A DNA stretch of 64,000 nucleotides from Plectosphaerella cucumerina (taxonomy: Eukaryota; Ascomycota; Sordariomycetes; Glomerellales; Plectosphaerellaceae): NCBI GenBank assembly GCA_020746995.1, contig JAGPXD010000004.1, forward strand, positions 62,001 through 126,000, written 5' to 3'. The translations under genes were made by a program, and so were the position numbers. How positions within the stretch are numbered: position 1 is the stretch's first letter; each line of letters starts with the position of its first letter. Below the pieces are notes generated by a model. The model was not told the origin of the DNA and did not search any database. It was given only the letters and a program-made list of their open reading frames with translations. This document shows, piece by piece, positions 11,001 through 22,459 of the stretch.

Positions 11001-14000
11001 CATTCTATATCGCTACCACCTATATTAAGAACCAGTATCTCTCTGCCTCGTAGATCACGCCTACGGGAGTATCCGGGTATAGACAGGAAGTTTCTCGGGG
11101 AATCCTCGGGATAAATAACACTAGTATCGTGGGATAACCAAGCCCCTATTAGTATAATATCACTTATATATTACGGACTCGTAAGTATCGCCCGTTTACT
11201 TAGTGTATCGATCGATTACACGTAGCGGACGGGAAAAACTCCGGAAAGTTAGAGAAGGTCTAATCTATCTACGAAAAGAAGTCAAGCTGGCGATTTTGTA
11301 TAGGAATACGGGGATAAAGCTAAGACAACTCCCCGACGCTGGATTGGAGAATTAAACTAATCATGACAAGTAACGGTTAAATGCATCAGCAATCAACGCC
11401 AGGTAGTCAGTTGGCGCGAACCTGGGCATGGCCCAAAAGCTAAGGAACAACAAACCCAAAAGATGAGAATCCCGGTAGCATCTTGTAATAAGTCATGGTC
11501 CCGGTATCATTGCGTGGCTTTTATCCCAGAAGACGTCAACCACTCGTAATTAATATGCCCTTTACGTTACCTATCGTGCTTCGAGACGTAATAGTCACGT
11601 TAGAACGAGACTAAGTCCCCTAAGCCGGGTCCTGAATACTCCCTAAGGAATAATTTAAAGGGAATAATATACCTTTTTTCCGAAGGCTATGCTTTTCGCT
11701 CTCAATTAGTTATTAATAACTCCCAAACCTTACACTAACACTCTATTTTTAATATTAATAATAGCCGACTCGAACCCCGGAAACTTCGCTAACCGGTACT
11801 ATAAATTATAAACTCTATTATATAGTAGATACTAATAACTATAGCCCTAAGGAGGAGGTTTAGGAGATCGCCTTAAAGGGCGGACAGGTAAGCTATACGG
11901 GCGGTTTCGCTAGTATAGACCCCGAAGAGTAGGTGTATTCTCTGTTTTTGATATAGAGTTATATAACTTCGTAATACTGATTAGATAAAGCGCGAGATTA
12001 CCTCGAAAGGTGGGAAGGCTTCTTCTGGATCCTTCGAGCCAGGTAGCGAGAAGGCCGCGGAAGCCGGCCGTAAGGGCGGTTCCAAGTAGATATTTCCTAG
12101 CGGATTCTATAACGCTACTCGTATAGATAAATAGCGTTGTGTAATAACTTAAATAATATATAAGATGTTACGCTGGATTTATTATATAATTTACTCGTCC
12201 CAGTTCGTTATCTTAATACCTTGACGAGATCCCCCATCTAGACGAAGTGGGCTGTTCATTTCGTGATGTTCCAAAGTCGCCGAACCTCAAATCCAACACG
12301 CATGATAGCCTAGTCGCGGACGGGCATAAAACCCAACATCCCGTACGAGTTATCTCCCCAGTAATAACAACTAGGGAGAACTAGCAAAATTAGTGCCTCG
12401 CAACCAGCTTCTTACCTAGACTTCTTCAACTCGGTCGTTCTTTCCAACCACTTTCATCTACGGTACTAAGAACTGTGAGATTAAACTCGATTAAAGAATG
12501 AGACGGCGTTGTGGCCGTCAGAAGCGGCAGCGTTGACCACCAAATTGTGCGGGGTACTCGCCGTAAAGGCCTCGCCGCTTTATTAGTATTACCCGGGATG
12601 TTGTACTACCCGTCTGTCAGATAAGTACCGCTATGTATACTATAAAGACCCACTTATGCTAAGCTAGTCTTCTACGTCGCCAGGTTGAGCCGCCGTTTAA
12701 CTCGAGACTAACAACCATGATGTCGTCGCGAGCGGCTGTTGCGACGCGCCCCGACGCGGCTACTACTCGAACGGAGTATGCCCTCCTTCCTGCCTATGAA
12801 GTGTCGTAAGTAATAGCCTTACGGAGGGACGGAGGCTAGACGGATTAGCGACGTCGGCGAGCGGTATCTTTCCTACCTCTTATTAACGGTCTGGTAAACT
12901 AACAGGTATAAGTAGTCCGCCGCCGGTCCTGAATGTCCTAGGTTATAGCGGCGTAAGGGTTCGATAGACGGACGCCTCGAGCTCCCGAACCAGCATGGTG
13001 TACTGTCGGTAGGATAAAGGCCTTGCGCCGTGGCCCTGCGATTCTTACAAGATGAAGCTATAACACCCCAGGTAAGTACCCGAGCTCGCCTATATCGCTA
13101 GCACCGCTCGCCTATCGCCACTTATTAGCTAGAATGCTACTTGGCCGAGTTGGGCCTTGGACCTCGGCGTTACTATCTACACCAGTCTACACGTAATTAC
13201 CCAGACGTAACGTAGTAGTTATGCTGTCGACCTTGGTTTCGACCCCGTGGTCCTTAACTATATATTTAAAGCGAGGATGTAAGATAATATACGTGCCGCT
13301 ATGGGTAACGCCTGCTTATCTCCCCCCGAGGCGGAATTAAGGAGATTATTTGTAGGTACTGCCGCTGAATGTTACCCTTAATTTCGGTGTGTATATAAGT
13401 AAAAGGCCGTGGGCTAGGAATAGAGAGAGGTTGTGATGCGAGGAAAAACTCTGTCTGTATAGACTGGCTTCTAAGGTATGCTGGCGGTACTACCCTATAT
13501 AACCTGCTTAGACGGGTATACCGGTCGCACGCTACCCTAAGTGACCTAAGAGTTACCTATCTATCTCGACGTTTCGGGATCCTTGAGGCCTCCAAATGGC
13601 AGAGATGCTGGGGGCTAATAAATTGCGTGGGCTCGAGACTAGTAGATTACCGGTAGCTTCCTGTTGTGGTAGCTGCCTCTGAAGGTATGGCGCTGCCGCT
13701 TGGCCTTGAAGGCTTTAGACGAAGGGGGAGCAAGCGGGTTCCCCTATCCCGTAGGAGCTCTTGTAAGGTTGGACCTAGTTGGCGGACGAGCTCTGGGCTC
13801 TACCGAGTATGTCGTTTTGACCCTATAGGTTCCATGAATATAAATAGAGCTACTGCATATGGGATGTTCCAGTGCTGACAGCTTATCCAACGTTCCTGTC
13901 CTCGTGCATACCTCGGAACAACCTTAGCGCTATGGATAGCCTTTTGTCTAATATCAGCGGGGTACCTATCTGGCATGTGCTGCTATGTCTTGTCCTGACC

Positions 14001-15238
14001 CTCTTGTTGCTATCGGTATGGTACCGATCGACGTGAGATTGCCCCTGAGAGCTGGATGGACTATTACTAAAGGTGTTAGTAGACTGAACTTAATGAAAAT
14101 TCCGAATCCGCCGCGAAAGTAGGAAGGCCTTGAGGTTTATGCGGCCATTAAAGAAGCTCTTGGATACAGTAACGACACTGCTCTTAAGTACCTCCTTTAG
14201 TAGCTATATATCGACGTACTCCGAGCCTTTATTTAAGCTCTAGATTACGGCAACGATGATGCAATCGATATTATTCTCCGGCGGAATAATCTCGATACTC
14301 CTAAGCTCTACTAGGCGGCTTTAGAGAGCGGCAACGAGTATGTAGTTCGTAGTATCCTGGAGCGGAAGGGAATGTATTTCTATAGCGATGGATTAATGAT
14401 GTAGAGACTCGGGGCTTCTAGACGAGTCGTCGGGTGATGTGACGTGTTTGTATAGTTAGCCGAAGGAATAGTTTAGGTCGCTGAAATTTCAATATACGCC
14501 GGCTATGCTGTAGAGTATTATCTTGCCCTTGCCGAGGTCGCCCCTAGTCCAGAATAGCCCCTGGAGATCTGTCTGCTACTAGTTGAAAATTATCGAATAT
14601 TAGACGTATAAGTCACGGACGTCCTGAGACTTCTGGGCGCCTGTCTTGTCGTGGCGGGGGTCTGTCTCGTATATGTCGTTTAGTGAACTCTCGTCCTCCT
14701 CGGCCCCGATATAACGTAGGTGTCCGGCTTGGTGATGGGGTCTGAGAGTATCTGGTACTATCTGTATGCGACACTTGGCGGTGAAAGACTGACCTTTAGG
14801 GCGAAGCTGACGCCACCCTAGTAGCTGTCCGATGAAGAGTCTAACGTGACTTGGGCCTGGGACTAGCTCGAGAACTAGCCTGAGGATATTATATTATGCT
14901 GAGCGCCTCTGGTATATGAACGACACCCACGAACGCCGCCTCTATATAACGGTATAGGGTGACCCTTCGACCTGCCTTGGTATCGGGGCGTCGATTAGCG
15001 GACGACGGACGAACCTCCTAGCGGTCCGTGGCCGCGGCGGGGCCTGCGCGGGAAATTCAGCGGAAAGAGGGATACGTCGTGGAGTGGGATACTTGCTATC
15101 CTGTATCGGGGCCGGGCGCGGGGCTGCTGCTGCTATTATCTTGTCCCTGCCGGCCGGGGCCGCGGGACGTCGGCGTCTTGTCGCTGCTTGGGGCTAAATT
15201 AGCGAGAAAAGTTAGTTATCGGGGGGCTGGGGGACTTG
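11001..15238. other. RIP-degraded DNA with unidentified gene remnants
   Basis: Long AT-rich stretch with TAG-riddled frames. At about 12718 a plausible first exon starts (MMSSRAAVATRPDAATTRTE) and ends at a consensus donor gtaagt near 12808, but the rest of that gene is unreadable. Around 13870-14040 there is a hydrophobic stretch. A repeat-protein-like piece at 14110-14400 is listed separately. Nothing else is supported. Confidence 0.4.
14110..14400 (+). pseudogene. possible ankyrin-like repeat remnant
   Basis: The plus frame reads EVYAAIKEALGYSNDTALKY LL, then ALDYGNDDAIDIILRRNN, then AALESGNEYVVRSILERKG, with TAG codons in between. The spacing of about 33-36 residues and the helical A-L...G pattern resemble ankyrin repeats. 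The match is by eye only and could be another helical repeat. Confidence 0.3.
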
Positions 15239-17410
15239 CTAATCGCCTGTGGGGGACGATAGGCCGGCCTCCCGGTCCTGGCTGGCGTTTATGACCACGT
15301 CGTCGATGGGAAGGTTGATGGCGCGGTCGAGGGTATACGGCAGCCCGCGGTGGCGGCCTCGGATTATTATAGCGTAGATGACTATCTTACTGAAGGGCGT
15401 GAAGTGGCCCGATATGGACGTGTTGCCGCTGGGCCCGCTAGCGAGAGGCCTATATTGCCGCTGGTCGGGGTTAGCGGCTGTTGTATCTAGAACGTGCCTT
15501 CCGTCTCGGGGGGGACTTACTATACCGATGTGACCTCGAAGAGGATGGGAAAGGCCGAGAAAGACTGGCAGGTAGTATATGTTAGCTAGGGGAGACTTGG
15601 ATACGAAGACGGGCGGGTGATCCGGGAACTGACCGGCTCGGTGAGGTCTATAATGCGGCGCGACTCGGCGATATAGATAAGGAACGCGCCGAAGAAGATG
15701 TACTAAAGATCGAAGGTTAGCTGGTTGCGGATGTGGACTATAACGTATGAGGTACTGTCGTGCTTGTCGAGGTGTGCCTCCTCGGTCGACTATATACCGA
15801 CTGTGCGCTCCTCGTATACGTTGGAGGCGCGGATACTGATAGCGATGGGGAAGACGGCGATGTATATTATGGTCAGCAGGCTGAACTGGACGGCCGGGTT
15901 GATCGCGGCGAGGTTTAGTGTGGACGTGCCCGTGTGGCGGGCTGAGGCCGCCTGGAAGAGGGCGGACAGAATGCGCGGGCCTATAGGTAGATCCGCGACG
16001 GTAGGGTTGTCGAGGTCGAGGTAGATGATGAGGACGACGTCGATGAAGCTGAGGGCGAAGACGATACCGAAGAGGACCCAGGTCGGGCGGCTCGGGAAGA
16101 GTAGCGTGTAGTAGCGCCGGGGGTAGTCCAGTAGGAACTGGATCGTCTCGCGGGTCTGCGAGTTCTTCGGGATGACCTTGGATGTAGCCTAGATGAGTAG
16201 CCGTAGGAAGACGGGGTAGCACGTGTTGCCGGCAAAGGCCATAAAGGTTATTATTAGTATGGGCTACGTCGCGTCCCGGAACGTCGCTATCGAGTCGGGC
16301 GTTAGCGTGAAGCCGAGGTTGTCGGCTATGGTCTGCGCCGAGTAGATCGCCCACCACGACTAACCCACGCCCGACTCGTCGAGCTAGTCGGTGTACTTGG
16401 CCGGGGCGTTGTGGATCTATGGCAGGAGACAGACGACGCCGAGTAGGTGTAGGCCGAAGAAGTAGCTAAAGATAAACTTGAGTAGTAGCTTTAGCGTGTG
16501 ATACTCGATGCCACCGAGCCGCTCCCTGTCCATCTCGCTGACGTTGTAAAAGTTGGAGTTGCGGCCGATGGTGACCTGCCGCGAGAGGATGGGCAGGTCG
16601 AGGGTCTGCTGACGCGTGAGGGAGCGGGATCTGCTGCGGCTGCGTGGTCGCGGGGCGCGGGTATCGCCGAGGACGAACGCCGACGTCGCGACCTTTCCGA
16701 TGGACTTGGCCGCGTGGAGGACGGATCCCTCGGCATAGGACGAGCGGTGTCGGGATCGGCGACGGCTGATGGTCCGCTCCACGGGCTTGATGGCGTCCGG
16801 CTTACCGCTCGCGACGCGGGTTAGGTTCGATGGCGGCTGCTAGGAGGAGCTGTCCTGAGACACGGTCTTGGCTCTCAGGCCGGTCTGCTTGTCTTGATCT
16901 TTGTCGTCGTTGTCGGCGGCGGCGGGCTCTGGTTCTTGACGTTTGTCCCTGGTAGGCGATGATGGCTGCGTGGCGGGATCGTCGAATGTAATGGTGGTGG
17001 CCCTCTTGGGCTTGGGGTTGGTAGGAGGCCGATGTACCACGATGTCCTGGGCCTTTGTCCTCCGGGTCGACCCTCCCGTCTTCTCGTTCGGCAGGTTGTC
17101 TAGCCGAGTGCGGGCGGAGCCCGCCTGTGTCATAGCTCTTCTGATGCGCTGGCGGAACTAGTATAGCCTCACGGGGACGACTATGGCGTTGATGAATATG
17201 AGGTTGGTGATTATGGGGATTACGTAGAGAAAGACCTGCTGGTACGTCTTGAGATCCTTGACGTTAACGGTGTTCAGGCCGGACTCGGTAGAGCCACTGT
17301 ATCCGAAGAAGAAGGTGTCGACCGCGTCGAGGTTGCCGTATGAGTAGAGGACGGGGAAGGCTAGAAGACTGTAAAAGAGGATCCAGGTGTCTGTATGTCG
17401 TTAGCTCGAT
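15239..17410 (-). pseudogene. TRK-type potassium transporter, RIP-inactivated
   Basis: Reading the minus strand from about 17400 gives a first membrane segment and pore piece (GYSGSTESGLNTVNVKDLKT). A Ser/Arg-rich cytoplasmic loop follows (about 17130-16640), then RLGGIEYHTLKLLLKFIFSY and FFGLHLLGVVCLLP. Next come QTIADNLGFTLTPDSIATFR with FAGNTCYP, then DYPRRYYTLLFPSRPTWVLF, and finally IIRGRHRGLPYTLDRAI at the C-terminus. These are the conserved blocks of fungal TRK1/TRK2 transporters, which import K+ across the plasma membrane. The frame is broken by TAG codons where the family has Trp (for example after VCLLP) and by a frame change before the last 180 bp. The stops fit RIP (CCA to CTA on the opposite strand). 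A Fot1-like transposon remnant lies immediately upstream. Confidence 0.78.
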
Positions 17411-17537
17411 CCCTACGAACCACGGGTATATCGTCTGGCGGTATACAATGGACGTGGATGAAGTTGAGCCGAAAGCTTGACGGCGACAGCAAGGACTAAC
17501 CGGTCGCTATGACGGGCGCTGTCTGGTTGTACGCTAA

Positions 17538-19362
17538 TTAATAAGGCGGCGATAAGCTGGCTCGGGTTGCTTGCTGCTGCGACTGGATGCGGAACCCAGA
17601 AGGAGTGCCTAGCCGTGAGTGGTGAGGCGAGTATATAGTTGCGAAGGGGATGAAACGGTAGATGACGAGTGGAGGGAATAATTCCTGATATTTAGCCTCG
17701 ATGTCCGTAAACTTGGAATTCGGGCTGATCTGGACCTTCTTCTTTTTCCTGGGTTGTATAGATTCAACCTGCTGTTCGAGAGCTTCTACCCTGCGCTGTA
17801 GGGTAGCTAGCTGGTAGTCCTTTTCCTGGAACCCTTTTTGGACCTTCCGGAAGAGGAGCCGTTGCGTACTGCTGGGCTGATCTAGGCGGCTGTACTGATC
17901 CAGCTGATCGCGTAGATCCAGGGCCTTGCTGGGCGTCGACCAGTTGACCGAGGATAAAGCTATATCCTACTGCGGGATAGGTGTAGACCCAAGGGCTCGA
18001 TTAAGGATTGGATTGACGGTCGTGGACCCGTCCCTGGATTCGTGGAGGAGTAGAGGACTTATGAGGGGCTTGGCTGTATTAACCGGCTACAGACCCGTTG
18101 ATTTCCAGCCCGCCTTTATATTCTGCGCCGTAAGAGCTGACTGGCGAGCCTTCCGGTAGTAGTCGAGGAACTGCTGTTTCCCTGCGACTGTTGAATCGTT
18201 CTACTGCGCTAGATATCCTAGCTCTTTCTTATAGGCTGCCTTTAAGGGTCCGAAGACAGCCTGATCGAGCGGCTGTAGGACGTGAGACGTGTGCGGAGGT
18301 AGATAGAGTAGATAGATCTAATGCGTATAGTAGAGATATATAAACTCTGTAGATTCGTGCTACCGTGGCCGTCTAGGATAAGTAAACGGGTCTTAGATAG
18401 GTCGGTTAGTTAGGTGGATAGGATGAAGATTTCCCTGAGCTAGTGGACTGCCGTCTCGTTGTCAGTCTATCTATTATCTGTTGCGTGGAATCTCCAGCCG
18501 GTATAGGGTTGTAGATCTAAGGGAAACCACTGCTGTTGGACTGACTTGCCCTTGTAGATAACCAGCGGTAGGACGGAAGAGCCTGTAGCACCGACGTACT
18601 CTAAAAGAGTAATCCAGGCCCGGGACCCTGGCTGTTTTTTCTGTAGATTCCGACTCCCCGTAGATCCCAGGACCAGGCCGTTAGACCCTCGACCTTCTAG
18701 GATACCGGTCTTATCTATATTATATCGGTTGGCTGGTTTGATATCCTGATCTGGTTGACGGCGAGATGCCTGAACCAGGTCCTGATAACGTCAGTCGACG
18801 CTCTATTGATACGCTGGGAATCAACCAGCCTTACGTGCTGGACCTTTATTAAAGGATTTCGACGGGTAAAGGCTTGGAACTAGTTCTTCCTAAGGGTCGG
18901 GGACCCTCCTTGTAGGCGTAGGATCCGTTTAGTAAAATCCCTGACCTGCGCGTGCGTAGGAGGGAGCCCTAGAGAGGCTTGGACCTTGATCCAGCTGGCT
19001 AGCTGCTTTTCCTGGGTCTGGGATAGCTTCTGCTAGCTACTGAATGAAGTAGATCTTGGCTGTGCACCTCGAATCCTACGGTGTAGGGTGGTAACTGGGA
19101 CGCCCCATTCGATCGAGGCCTTCCGGATAGATTGACCGTGTTACGCCCAGGTCGTGGCGTAGCTACATAGTACAGAACAGGAAGTGAATGAGACGAGTTC
19201 TCATTACTGAAGCTTTTGCCTCGTGGCGTAACCGGTTGCCCTGTCCGATTGTAACACAATGAGAACTCACCCCACGTGGCTTTGTGCCCTGCCCGATTGT
19301 AACAGACCGTTTGCGATAGAATTAAGAGCTTGGTTAACTTCGTCTTTAGTATATATAGTCAT
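17538..19362 (-). mobile_element. Fot1/pogo (Tc1/mariner) transposase remnant
   Basis: ATG at 19362 (minus) begins MTIYTKDEVNQALNSIANG. After removing a 166-bp insertion the frame continues QSIRKASIEWGVPVTTLHRR, the helix-turn-helix DNA-binding domain of pogo-like transposases. Downstream are the CENP-B-like helix (SQRINRASTDVIRTWF) and the DDE domain, including LLILDGHGS and LLYLPPHTSHVLQPLDQAVF. A coiled-coil tail (QLATLQRRVEALEQQVESIQ) ends at a TAA near 17538. TAG codons at several Trp/Gln positions and a possible frame change in the DDE core make it inactive. Terminal inverted repeats were not identified with confidence. Confidence 0.75.
19139..19304. repeat. 166-bp LTR-like element with 5-bp target duplication
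   Basis: The element begins TGTTACGCCCAGG and ends CCGATTGTAACA, so its ends are 5'-TGTTAC...GTAACA-3'. It is flanked by perfect direct repeats GACCG (19134-19138 and 19305-19309). It sits inside the transposase frame, and excising it with one GACCG restores ...SIANG|QSIRKA.... TG...CA ends with a 5-bp duplication are typical of LTRs, so this is probably a solo LTR or a small LTR-derived (TRIM-like) element. Internally it has a second TGTAACA-like end at about 19255 and an 11-bp inverted pair (gagttctcatt / aatgagaactc). Confidence 0.75.
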
Positions 19363-20890
19363 TTTCAATTGAAATAGAAGTATAAAGTTTAGTAAAGTTT
19401 GGAAGAAAACTGGTAGAGATATTCTAGATTAAATGTAGTAGGTCGGAGTAGCGGTGAGGGATTTTAGGGTGTTCCGGATAGGGGGGTGTTCCGGAAGTGG
19501 GTGAGGGACGTTAGAGGTAGTCAAAGTGAATCCGCGTATACAACCTGGAAGCATGCGATGGATTGGCTGCATCACTCGCAGAGACTGGGCAAGCTGTTTG
19601 CGATGGTCGGTAGTCTACTTCCAGCCGTCGGATCCGTAACTTGTAGCTATGGCACTCCGAGTTATCTAAACCTGGATATGCGCTGTGACCTCCGACGATT
19701 AGTAGTCCTCGATAAATATATAACTTAGTATATGGTCTAGATTGGAGATGGCTGCTTAAACGCCCGCCAAGGCATTGCCCAGATTCGGTTACTATCCACG
19801 CCTGCCAATTCGTCGCCCTCGGCTACGCGTCCTTCTCTCGTGCCTTGGCGCACTCGGGCAGCGTATCGCGACGACGGTCAGTGTACCGCTATATGAAACT
19901 CGCGCATTTAAGATGATCAAGGCAGGAGACTAGTCACTATGTTCCCACGTGGGAAGTCTATGGTTCTCAGCCGCTTACCTCCCTTCTTCAGTCTTGGAGA
20001 CTATGCCCACGCTGCTCCCGATGGAACTCTGCAGCCCGCCCACCGCCTTGTGTGAATGAACTTCTAGTAGCTATCTTCTGTGTTCTTGCCCGTGATTCTA
20101 TCTTCACAACTATACCTTCGTCGGGTTGGTGGCTATTTCGGCTCTTTGGGAACATCCTACGCCTAAGGCACCACAAACGCTCAACGGTCGAGGACGGGAC
20201 GTCAAGATGTCAGCAGGGATGGTAGCGGTAGTGATCAAGGGGCTCCTAGTCAGCTTACCGGGCTTGTTCTCGAGATGGGCCGAATGGACAATGGATTATG
20301 TATCGAATGTCTGGATGACTTTTGTCTTGACGCGGTGCCGGTTGATATGCTCGTGATGACCTCCCGCCTGTAATGCTTCTCAAGTGCAGGGCCTCTGATA
20401 AGAGATACTAGACGCCTAGAGAATATCGTCCTTATAGAATTGGTTAGCCTAAGTTTTCCACAGAACGTTCGCTAAGTCATATATATGATGTTCTTTTTGA
20501 CATACCTAGGCTGTTGTCTCGGTCTATGAGCGGAATACCGTGATGAAGGCTTCTATCCTGGCAGTCGGGCCACCACTCAGAGGTTGAGACAATGCGTCTT
20601 GCGACGGTGTAGCCTAATGAGAGATACGTCTCTAAAAACAAAATCGGGAAACCAAGATCGAGGGTTGCATTTATCCTTGCTGAGAGCCCACAAGACACTC
20701 AGGAAGGGTTAATGTATTCTGGTGAAGTGAACCTGGAAAGCTGTTCTGAAGAGGCCAGGTGACTGGAGCCGAAGGGCTGGCTATCTAAGTATTCCGTTCC
20801 CTCTACACTTCCGCGTCAAAGTGGGTAACCTGGTAGTTGAACTAGACGTTGCCGGGGCCAGGAACACCACAAACCTCCCATCCGTACGAG
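19363..20890. other. no gene recognised
   Basis: Mixed-composition DNA upstream of the transposase. Two near-identical words (ggtgttccgga) lie close together at about 19470-19495. No frame could be assigned to a family. Confidence 0.35.
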
Positions 20891-21640
20891 GCCGCCCTCT
20901 ATCCGCCCGTCGAGCCCGAGAACTCCCTGGCCCGGTTGAGTGCTAGTAGACGTCGTCCCTGATATTATCCGTCCCGATAAAGGTACGATCCGCGAAGGGG
21001 TTGTCGTCGACGACCTGGCCTCTGTAGTAGGCGTTCCGGCCCGAGTTGGAGCCCCTAATCAGTACTGTCCTCTACCTCCAGCCTCCGCCCATGTCGCCCC
21101 AGATAAAGTAACCTTTGTTGTCCCGCGCCCACTCGGCTATAGCTCTCACACCGCCGGTGTAAGGCGAGTTGCTAGGTCCAGTCCGTCCTGTTATGCTGTC
21201 GATAGTAGTCGGAACCCGGAGGGAATGCCGTGTAGTGGTTACTCTACTAAAGTCGAGCTCTCTGTCGCTTTGACAGTGGGTGTTCATAGGGACCCTCGAC
21301 TTCCTGGAAGTCGTTGTCGACCCGGATGGTGATATCGTCTCTATCATCGCGCTTATGGAGCGAGTGTTTATACACTGGATATAATCAATTAGTGATCGGC
21401 CCCTAGTATGGTAAATTGCTAGCTAGTAACTTACTCTGAGTCAGGTTGACTCCGTGCAACTCGGCTAGCTGAAGATCGCGGGGGCTTAACGCAGAATCGC
21501 GTTTGAACTTAACCACTCCTGCGGGATCCTGTCGTGTAGCTGTGGGGACGGCCTGCGTAGCCGCAGCCAGGAATAGCCCGGCAAAAAGGGTGCTGGGCAG
21601 TATCGTGTTGGGCCGGAAACGTTGGGAGATGATTCTGGCT
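20890..21640 (-). pseudogene. secreted-protein pseudogene, unknown family
   Basis: The minus strand reads a signal-peptide-like start (LPSTLFAGLFLAAATQA VP), then DPAGVVKFKRDSALSPRDLQ and LAELHGVNLTQ, followed by a consensus donor gtaagt near 21430. A second block reads DDITIRVDNDFQEVEGPYE. After a frame change it continues GGVRAIAEWARDNKGYFIWG, then RTVLIRGSNSGRNAYYRGQ and VVDDNPFADRTFIGTDNI. A TAG follows GGGWR. It looks like a two-exon extracellular protein damaged by stops and one frame change. I do not recognise the family. Confidence 0.42.
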
Positions 21641-22089
21641 ACCGATGCCGAGCGCTATTTCCACCGCCTGTAGCAGCACGCCACGACAGATGACCTCCTG
21701 CGACTCGTCACAGTTAAGGATTATTATCCGTGTTCTTAAACTCTATACTACCCTGTTTCCCGAACCGATGCCGCTGTGGTAGATGTTGAGTTTGTCGGAT
21801 ATGCTACGCCTCGTGGCTGTATGTTGGCGTATCTTACGGGTGATTTCAAGATTCTAGAAAGGGTAGACTGGGATGGGGCGGGCGTGCTAGGAAGTTTTTG
21901 CAGGAGGGTTGTTACTCGGGTACTCGAATTATCCTACTTATGGCCGTGTGTTGGCGGCAACCTACCTACATGGCGGAGCGGATTGGCGGTAGGCGGTAGC
22001 GGCTAGTGTTTCTATTTTGACGTCGTTAGACGAGCGCGGGATTGAGACTGGCACCGCGAGAGGGATGGGACGGCACTCCTAGTGTGTGT

Positions 22090-22303
22090 TTGTGTGTGTT
22101 TATACGTGTGTGTATTGTACTCGTAATAGTATACCAGGATGACGGGCGGGTTAAGGAGGCTATTCCGCTGCTGGAGCGAGTGGTGGTGGTCCGCGAGATA
22201 ACGCTGGCCGAGACGCACCCTTATCGACTAGCGTCGCAGCACATGCTTGGAGTCGCCCTTAGTGTCCCGTGTCTGGATAAAGCGAAACGTACGAATCTTT
22301 AGA
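22090..22303 (+). pseudogene. kinesin-light-chain-type TPR fragment, plus strand
   Basis: The plus frame reads DDGRVKEAIPLLERVVVVRE, then ITLAETHPYRLASQHMLGVA, one TPR of the type used in NB-ARC/TPR fungal NLRs. It is in the opposite orientation to the larger NLR remnant 160 bp away and is probably an inverted duplicate of part of it. It ends at a stop at 22303. Confidence 0.6.
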
Positions 22304-22459
22304 GGCCGATTTTGTGTGCTGGATGTGTAGTTTAAGGCAGGATAGTGGCATAAGAACTGGGATAGTAATGTGGGCGATCGATACCTCTCGGCTGACCTTA
22401 AAATACGATGGGACTTGGGTTAATATAAATCTCTACGTAGCGTTACTAGCTATCAGTAC

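Noticed and set aside
15239..16357. Long open frame of 372 residues on the minus strand, very Arg/Pro/His-rich
   Set aside because: Most of it is the wrong frame of the TRK transporter; only its last ~60 residues are in the transporter frame.
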